The notes below the pieces were generated by a model. The model did no database searches, was not told the origin of the DNA, and saw nothing but the letters and a program-made list of their open reading frames with translations. Of a stretch of 64,000 nucleotides of DNA, positions 58,062 to 64,000 are shown piece after piece. Position numbers and translations under genes: made by a program. How positions within the stretch are numbered: the first letter of the stretch is position 1; each line of letters starts with the position of its first letter. The stretch is from JACCZX01 sp963791315 (GTDB taxonomy: Bacteria; Pseudomonadota; Gammaproteobacteria; Burkholderiales; Burkholderiaceae_F), in contig CAWBRQ010000011.1 of the NCBI GenBank assembly GCA_963791315.1, positions 62,001-126,000 on the forward strand, given 5' to 3'.

Positions 58062-58074
58062 TTGGGATGACGAG

Positions 58075-59581
58075 CTAGTTCGGTGCGTGAACGCCCGCGC
58101 CGGTCTGACAGTTCGATAGATCGCCGCCAAAAATCTTCGCAGCCAGCGCGACACCTTGCGTCGTATTGTCGACTGCGCTGACATACTGCTTGACCCCACC
58201 AGTGAATGCTGCCGCGCGGGCACCGCGCCCATACGGATCCGTGTACCAAATCGTCGCTCCGCCGCCGTTGCGAACCGTTGAGGCAGCGAATGTCACTTCG
58301 CGCCGGCAGCCGTTGAACGGCGAACGAGGATCATCAAAAGGTATGCGCGCAACGACTGCGGTTGCGGGGCCATTCGGAGCGATCGAGCTGCACTCAACAC
58401 CGCGCGCTTGGCGCACGATGCTGCCGGCGCGGAACGGATCGTCGATTAATTGCCCGGCCACACCAAGACCGGTGTAGCAAACGTCGATCGATCGGGCGAT
58501 ACCATCTATCGCATCCGGATCGAAGTAGCGCGACGGTGAATACACGGTAAACGCAGGATCGAATGCGGCCAGCTCGGTGCCGTCCTGCTTGACCAACGAC
58601 ACTGCGCTGAACCACTTTTCAATCAGCCCGGTCGAAAAATTCGAGGTCTGCGTGATGGGGACGAAGATATCGTTGCGCACATTGTCGATCGTCGGAATTA
58701 CGCGACCAAGTTCGACACCACCGTCCGGCGAAGTGAAGGGTTGCGCAGTGCCGAAAACGATCTCGGTGAAGCCGGTCGCCGGAAGATTCGCAACGAAAGT
58801 TGCGGGATCGCCAAAGGTAGCCATCACATTGGCCAGCAGCTTGACCGAGTAGAGCGACACATCGGCGCCGCGATTGCAATCGATCGCGTAGGTCAGTTGA
58901 TGCAGATTACTTGCAAGCGATTCCGCGGCGTGCGATTCCTGATGAATGACGGTCAACACATCGCAGAACAGGTCGAATGTCTGCACCTGGCCGTTGATCA
59001 CCCGCTCGCGCAGTACGCTGTTTTCCCAGGCGATTTTGTAGCCGACATGATCTTCGAAACGATTCGCATGCGGTATCGCCGATGGCAGCGTTCAGCGCAA
59101 TCAGCTGTTCGGCAACATAGCCGAACGGAATGCCGCTTATGTCACGCTCGGTCGGGTCGATCACTCCATTGCTGTTTTCATCGAACGCATAGTGGTCGCG
59201 CACGAACGTCCAAAGCGCGGAAGCGCGCGGATCGCGTCCATGCTCGTGCCCGAAGGTGCATTCGCGCCCATTCGCCGGGTCCACTGCAACGGGCGGATGC
59301 CAGGTTGGATACCGCTTGCCGTCCGGTCCGACGACGAAAAAACTGTCGTGAAATTCTTGCGTGCAGGTGTCGTACGTCTTATTCGGAAACCATTGGCCCA
59401 TCGCCGCACTGGCAGGTCGGCTGGAGCTGGAGGGATTGGAGGGATTGGTTGGCCGTGACGGGTCGAGTGCAGGATCGCCGGCGCATGAAACAGCCACGGC
59501 GCCGGTTAGCAAGAACATCGCGGTCAGTGCTGCGCCGACAACCAATGCACGCGAGCAGATCGCGGTAGGTATCTTGTTCAT
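58075..59581 (-). CDS. Secreted protein of unknown function, one frame change
   Basis: About 501 residues. The signal/lipobox region has VAVSCAGDPAL, then a low-complexity Ser/Pro stretch, a middle portion GQWFPNKTYDTCTQEFHDSFFVVGPDGKRYPTWHPP and FDENSNGVIDPTE that resembles a calcium-binding loop, and a long C-terminal region with YAIDCNRGADV, DNVRNDIFVPI and a conserved VCYTGLG. One extra base near 59080 separates the two frames. I know no family; the gene lies right after topB on the same strand. Confidence 0.65.
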
Positions 59582-59630
59582 ATCGTTGACGCTAAGCGCG
59601 CAACAACGTGCGGTCAACCGCTCGAACCGA

Positions 59631-62315
59631 CTAGCGTCGTGCCGCCGGCTTCCTTGCGCTGGACGTGCGCGCGCGGTGTTCACCACCGGCTTGCGAGCCG
59701 CAGCGCTACTCACCTTGCGCGCCGGCTTACTCGTCTTCGCCTGCGACACTGAAGTTGCGCCGGCGACCACGGCTGGCCGCACTCGCGTCTTCGACGGCTT
59801 GGCGACCGGCGCCGCTTCTACTGCGCCGTTGCTGGTCTTGCCGGCGCGTTTGGCCGGTGCTCCAGCTTTCACCGCCCGCGGCTCGAATTCGAATCCCGTA
59901 GTGCCGTCCGGTTTTTTGACCAAAAACGCCGAGAATTTTCGACGCGTCCGATTCGAAACGAATCCGCGCATCAGATCCGTTCTCCCCTCATTCAGCAGCT
60001 TCGTCATTTGCGTCGCATCGATCGGCTGCTGCAAGATAACTTTGCCCGAACGAAAATCGCAGCGCTTCTCAGCGCCGACACTGTTCTCGCACAGGTACGA
60101 CATCGGCTGCTCGAAGACGCGGCCGGCACACTTCGGGCACGGGCCGATCATCGTTGCATTTGAAAAATCGATCGGATCGGAGCTGCCGTCGTCGTTGGAC
60201 TGCCCGAAGTCGAACTCAATCTTTAGTTCCGGCGTGATCTTGAGCACCGCCGAGAACGGTCGTCCCATCTTGCTGATGAAGCCATTCAGCGGACCGATCG
60301 TTCGATCGCGCAACAGCTGTTCGACTTCCTCAACCTCGAACGTGCGGCTGCCCGGATGCTTCGGCAGCGAAAACTCGCACTTCGTGCACGCGTAGCGCCG
60401 GTAGTTCTCGACGATCTTGCCTTTGCAATTGGGGCACGGCGTCGCCAGCGTTGCCGGGTCGTCGATTGGCACTGTGTTCGATTGATAGCTCTTGGCCCGG
60501 TCGACGACCTTCTTCGTCATGCCCGCAATCTCTTTCATAAAGAGATCGCGCTTTAGCTGGCCGTGCTCCATCAGCGACAGCTTGTGCTCCCACTCGCCGG
60601 TCAGTTCGGGGGCGGTCAGCTCTTCGATATCAAGACCCTTGAGCAGGGTGATCAAATCGAACGCCTTGCGTGTCGGCCGTAGGTCCTTGCCATCGCGCAC
60701 CATGTACTTTTGATCGATCAATCCTTCGATGATCTGGGAGCGTGTCGCCGGCGTGCCGAGTCCCTTGCCGACCATCGCGGCCCGCAGATCGTCGTCTTCG
60801 ATCAGCTTGCCTGCGCCTTCCATTGCGGATAGCAGCGTCGCTTCCGTGTAGCGCGCAGGCGGACGCGTTGCGAGTGCGATCGATTGCACGTCAGTCGCCT
60901 TGACCCGCTCGCCCTGATCGATCTTGGGCAGCGACCCCTGCTCCTGCATTGCCTCGCGTCCGTAGATCGCAAGCCAGCCGGGCTCGACCAGTACTCTGCC
61001 TTCGGTCTTGAACGAATGCCCCTCGACCTCGGTGATGCGCGTCGTCACCAGATATTCGGCCGCCGGGAAAAAGATCGACAGAAAACGTTTAACGACCAGG
61101 TCGTACAGCTTCGCTTCAACCTCCGACAGGTGATTGGGTGTTTGCAGCGTCGGAATAATGGCGAAGTGGTCGGACACCTTCGTGTTGTCGAACACGCGCT
61201 TGTTCGGCTTCACCCATCCTTGCTTGACAATTTTCTTCGCGAACTCGCGGTACGGCGTCGTGCCGCCGAGTGCGTCCATCGTTTTGCGCACGATGGCGAC
61301 ATAGTCTTCCGGCAACGCGCGCGAATCGGTACGCGGATAGGTCAAGACCTTGTGCCGCTCGTACAGCGCTTGCGCGATCGACAACGTGGTTTTCGCGGAG
61401 AATCCGAATTTCGAATTCGCTTCACGCTGCAACGATGTCAGGTCGAACAGCAAAGGCGCCAGCTGCGTACTCGGCTTTGCCTCTTCCGTGGCCGTGCCAG
61501 TCTTGCCGCGGCACGCGTCGGCGATCGCGGTCGCCTTCTGTGCATCCCACAAGCGCTCGGCGCGCGCATCGACGTCATCGCTCTTCTTGAACTTCGGATC
61601 GAACCAGCGGCCTTCGTACGTTCCGGCTTTTGCATCGAATGACGCACGTACTTCCCAGTAGTCGCGCGAAACAAACTTTCGGATCTTGTCCTCGCGCTCG
61701 ACGACAATCGCAAGCGTTGGCGTCTGGACCCGGCCGACCGTCGTCAGGTAAAACCCGCCCTCCTTGCTGTTAAACGCTGTCATCGCGCGTGTGCCGTTGA
61801 TGCCGACCAGCCAGTCGGCCTCGGAGCGGCTGCGCGCGGCGTCTGCCAAGCGGCATCATCTCGTCGTCGGTTCGCAACCGCTCGAACGCTTCGCGGATCG
61901 CGGCGGGTGTCATCGACTGCAGCCAAAGACGGCGTACCGGTTGCTTCGCCTTCGCCGCCTGCACGATGTAACGAAAAATAAGCTCGCCTTCGCGCCCGGC
62001 GTCGCAGGCGTTGATCAGTTGCCCAATGTCCTTGCGCTTGATCAGTCGCATCAGCACCTTCAACCGCGCTTCGCTCCTTGCGATGGGCGCCAGATCGAAG
62101 TGCGGCGGAATGACTGGCAAGTGCGTAAAGGTCCATTTGCCGCGCTTGACGTCATACTGCTCGGGCGCGCGCAGCTCGAGCAGATGCCCAACCGCCGACG
62201 ACAGCACGTACTGATCGTTCTCGAAATAGTCCTGATGCTTGACGAAGTCACCCAGCGAACGCGCGATATCCGCGGCCACGGAAGGCTTTTCGGCGATGAT
62301 CAATGCTTTTGACAT
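59631..62315 (-). CDS. topB: DNA topoisomerase III, two frame changes
   Basis: A type IA topoisomerase of about 894 residues that decatenates DNA. N-terminal Toprim has IIAEKPSVA and DAGREGE; catalytic Tyr is in YPRTDSRALPEDY; then come GEWEHKLSLMEHG, and two C-terminal zinc-like blocks (PCPNCKGKIV...CTKC and GPCPKCAGRVF). A Lys/Ala/Arg-rich tail resembling Burkholderiales TopB ends it. An extra base near 61847 splits the N-terminus from the rest. At the C-terminus the same frame runs on into the next gene; a one-base change near 59665 would restore ARKPAARR and TAG at 59631-59633, which is the end I report. Confidence 0.88.
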
Positions 62316-62392
62316 GAATGAAGGAGCGACCCCGAAAATGGGCCGCTCTCTAGCTTGTTCCTTTTTTCAGGATAACAACTAAATGGAAAGGG

Positions 62393-62417
62393 GCTGCCGG
62401 ACCGTCAATCCGGCGGC
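62393..62417 (-). terminator. Weak hairpin between smg and topB
   Basis: GCTGCCGGA at 62393-62401 pairs with TCCGGCGGC at 62409-62417 (nine pairs, one wobble, 7-base loop). On the minus strand it follows smg by 17 bases but is not directly followed by a T-run. It may slow readthrough into topB. Confidence 0.3.
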
Positions 62418-62433
62418 TGCGAGCAGGAGCAGC

Positions 62434-62892
62434 CTAGTGCTTTGCGCGATCGTCGCCGGCGCCGAGCAGTTCTTCCAGAAGTAACACGTCAATGTCGGCC
62501 TGCTGGCTCCACAGCACCATGAGCACGATCACCTTCAGCATGTCGAGCGAGATGGGCGTTTCATCGGTGGCCAGCGCGCGCTCAATGACGATCTCGCGCT
62601 GCGTGGGTGTCAGCTGCGAAGCCTGCTCGAGGAAACTCAGAAAACCTACCGCCTCGATTCCGAGCCGCTCGAATTCGGCGGTTGCATAAACACGAAACGC
62701 CCGCTCGCTCTCGGGGCCTACGGCGATCGATTCGGATGTAACGAGCTGCAGTCCGGACAGCCAGATGAGTGCGTCGGAAATCTCTTCGTCTTCGAATCCG
62801 GCGTCGGTCAAGCGTTTCGACAGCGACTCGGAGTCCGGGCACGCATGCAGCGCGCCATAGTTTTCGTATAGATAGACGAGGACGTCAAACAC
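62434..62892 (-). CDS. smg: Smg protein (DUF494)
   Basis: A 152-residue DUF494 protein. The family start MFDVLVYLYENYGAL, GFEDEEISDALIWLSGLQ, and GFLSFLEQASQLTPTQREIVIERALA are all present. Smg is conserved next to dprA and topA/topB in beta- and gammaproteobacteria, but its molecular role is unknown. It lies between dprA (52 bases upstream) and topB, in the standard order. Confidence 0.9.
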   Translation of the reverse strand: MFDVLVYLYENYGALHACPDSESLSKRLTDAGFEDEEISDALIWLSGLQLVTSESIAVGPESERAFRVYATAEFERLGIEAVGFLSFLEQASQLTPTQREIVIERALATDETPISLDMLKVIVLMVLWSQQADIDVLLLEELLGAGDDRAKH

Positions 62893-62943
62893 GTGGGCGC
62901 AATTTATGCGAGCGGTAGCGCGCTGTAAAGGGTCATAGTCGGA

Positions 62944-64000
62944 TTAACGCAACCTTTGGTATCGGTTACCCGGTAGGCGCTCAATATGTTGTGCCAGTTC
63001 GAGCTCAAGCAAAGCGCCGACCAATTCGCCGGGCTCACGGCCGCTCTGCTCGACCAGGCGCTCAAGATCGATCGGATCGTGGCCCACCAGGCCCAGGACG
63101 TCTGCATGGGCTGCGGGTTCAGCCGGGAGATCGTCGGCACGAGCAGCGCCGCGGCGCGCCAAGCCGATTTCTTCGAGTATGTCCTGGGCAGATTCGACGA
63201 GCTTGGCGCCGTCGCGTATCAGCCGATGGCAACCCTTGGACAGCGGCGAGTGAATCGAGCCCGGAACCGCGAACACTTCGCGTCCGTTGTCGGCGGCCAA
63301 TCGCGCGGTGATCAGCGAGCCAGAGCGGAGCGCTGCTTCCACGACCAGCGTGCCGCGCGTCATGCCGGCGATGATGCGATTGCGGCGCGGAAAGTTGTGC
63401 GCGATGGCCGGTGTGCGCAACGCGAATTCGGAGATCACCACTCCCCGCTTTCGTATGTCGGTCGTCAATGTGCGGTTGCTCGCTGGATAAGTCACATCGA
63501 CTCCGGTGCCGACCACCGCAATTGTCGAAGCGTCGCTATCGGCGGCCAGCGCACCGCGATGCGCTGCGGCGTCGATACCCAGGGCGAGCCCACTGACGAC
63601 AGTGATGCCGGCCTGCGCCAGGGAACGCGCAAAGAGCTGGGCGTTTTCGCTGCCCTGCCGCGTTGCATTGCGGCTGCCGACAATCGCCAGTGAAGGTCGA
63701 TTCAGCAGCTCGACTCGGCCGCTTGCAAACAAGACGAGCGGTGGGTCGGCCGTCGCGAGCAGCGCCTGTGGATAGGCAGAATCAGCCAGAGTCAGCAGTG
63801 CATGGTCAGGCGCTGCCGCCAGCCAGTGCTCGGTGGCATCGATTGCCGCTCGCGCCTCCGCACTTGGCGGTTGCGACAACACGCGCGCAAGCGGCTCGGG
63901 AATCGTCCGCAGCAGAGTTGTAAGCCCGGTGTCGAAGATGACCTGAGGCAGACCGAATACCGAAAGAAGCTGGCGTGCGGCGCGCGGGCCCAGGCCCGGA
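62944..64000 (-). CDS. dprA: DNA-processing protein DprA, 5' end beyond the window
   Basis: DprA binds incoming single-stranded DNA and loads RecA in natural transformation. The Rossmann-fold core shows LAIVGSRNATRQGSENAQ, VVSGLALGIDAAAHRGAL, VVGTGVDVTYPASNRTL, GVVISEFAL and PRRNRIIAGMTRGTLVVEA, and a C-terminal winged helix follows (LERLVEQSGREPGELVGALLELEL). The frame is open to the window edge, where GLGPRAARQLL is the N-terminal helix-turn-helix part; a GTG at 63882 is internal and not the real start. Confidence 0.92.
   Translation of the reverse strand, partial: PGLGPRAARQLLSVFGLPQVIFDTGLTTLLRTIPEPLARVLSQPPSAEARAAIDATEHWLAAAPDHALLTLADSAYPQALLATADPPLVLFASGRVELLNRPSLAIVGSRNATRQGSENAQLFARSLAQAGITVVSGLALGIDAAAHRGALAADSDASTIAVVGTGVDVTYPASNRTLTTDIRKRGVVISEFALRTPAIAHNFPRRNRIIAGMTRGTLVVEAALRSGSLITARLAADNGREVFAVPGSIHSPLSKGCHRLIRDGAKLVESAQDILEEIGLARRGAARADDLPAEPAAHADVLGLVGHDPIDLERLVEQSGREPGELVGALLELELAQHIERLPGNRYQRLR

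Noticed and set aside
58907..61849. A 980-codon fusion of topoisomerase III with a secreted protein
   Set aside because: The second half begins with its own signal peptide and ATG, and a single base change restores a normal TopB end.
1..64000. tRNA, rRNA or insertion sequences
   Set aside because: No cloverleaf-like or rRNA-like stretch and no transposase was recognised on either strand by eye; a tRNAscan or Rfam search would be decisive.

Overview
The window is GC-rich chromosomal DNA with densely packed, often overlapping genes on both strands. It fits a betaproteobacterium of the Burkholderiales type: a Bug-type tripartite tricarboxylate transporter receptor, a dprA-smg-topB block at the right edge, a 1,600-residue NAD-specific glutamate dehydrogenase, and a TPR/HD-GYP family that I associate with that order. 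I see no rRNA, tRNA, CRISPR array or transposase.

Layout. 1-4.5 kb: a gene end, a NUDIX hydrolase, an SGNH esterase, a VOC protein, and a hybrid histidine kinase translationally coupled to a voltage-gated K+ channel with a zinc-ribbon tail. 4.5-9.7 kb: a MoxR/DUF58/VWA cluster with a trypsin-like protease and a second VWA paralogue. 9.7-19.9 kb: DNA polymerase IV, an MFS carrier, an O-methyltransferase coupled to a lone HicA-like protein, a DUF72 gene cut by an in-frame TAG, two low-complexity envelope proteins, MaoC, ABC-F, a DMT carrier and a rhodanese. 20-23.7 kb: a peptide export locus made of an HlyD-like adaptor, a C39-peptidase ABC transporter and, convergent to it, a previously unlisted 55-residue peptide with a double-glycine leader. 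24.2-25.7 kb: a decayed TPR/HD-GYP gene. 25.7-36.8 kb: queC, a DUF1857 protein, a lipoprotein, an ECF-type sigma factor with its membrane partner, a DEDDh exonuclease fused to a GIY-YIG domain, glutamate dehydrogenase and a ceramidase-like membrane protein. 37-50.6 kb: a copper island (cupredoxin, CusF-like protein, CusC/B/A-type RND pump, CopA ATPase), interrupted by a kinase gene, a cytochrome c and a recombination scar holding a truncated malic enzyme and a piece of a second RND pump. 50.6-64 kb: a plasmalogen-type desaturase, an HTH regulator, an alpha/beta hydrolase, a SET-domain methyltransferase, a spermidine-synthase-like membrane protein, an HDOD protein, a Bug receptor, a secreted protein, topB, smg and dprA.

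A striking window-wide property is that about fifteen otherwise well-conserved genes are split by single-base frame changes. Nearly all behave as +1 insertions, and most families reach normal length once corrected. I treat these as probable assembly errors. The TPR/HD-GYP gene, the malic enzyme and the RND/CusF fragments look like true decay.

Functional themes: copper tolerance (periplasmic chaperones, RND efflux, P-type ATPase), envelope proteolysis and complex assembly (MoxR/VWA), peptide secretion, and DNA maintenance (DinB, DprA, TopB, exonuclease).
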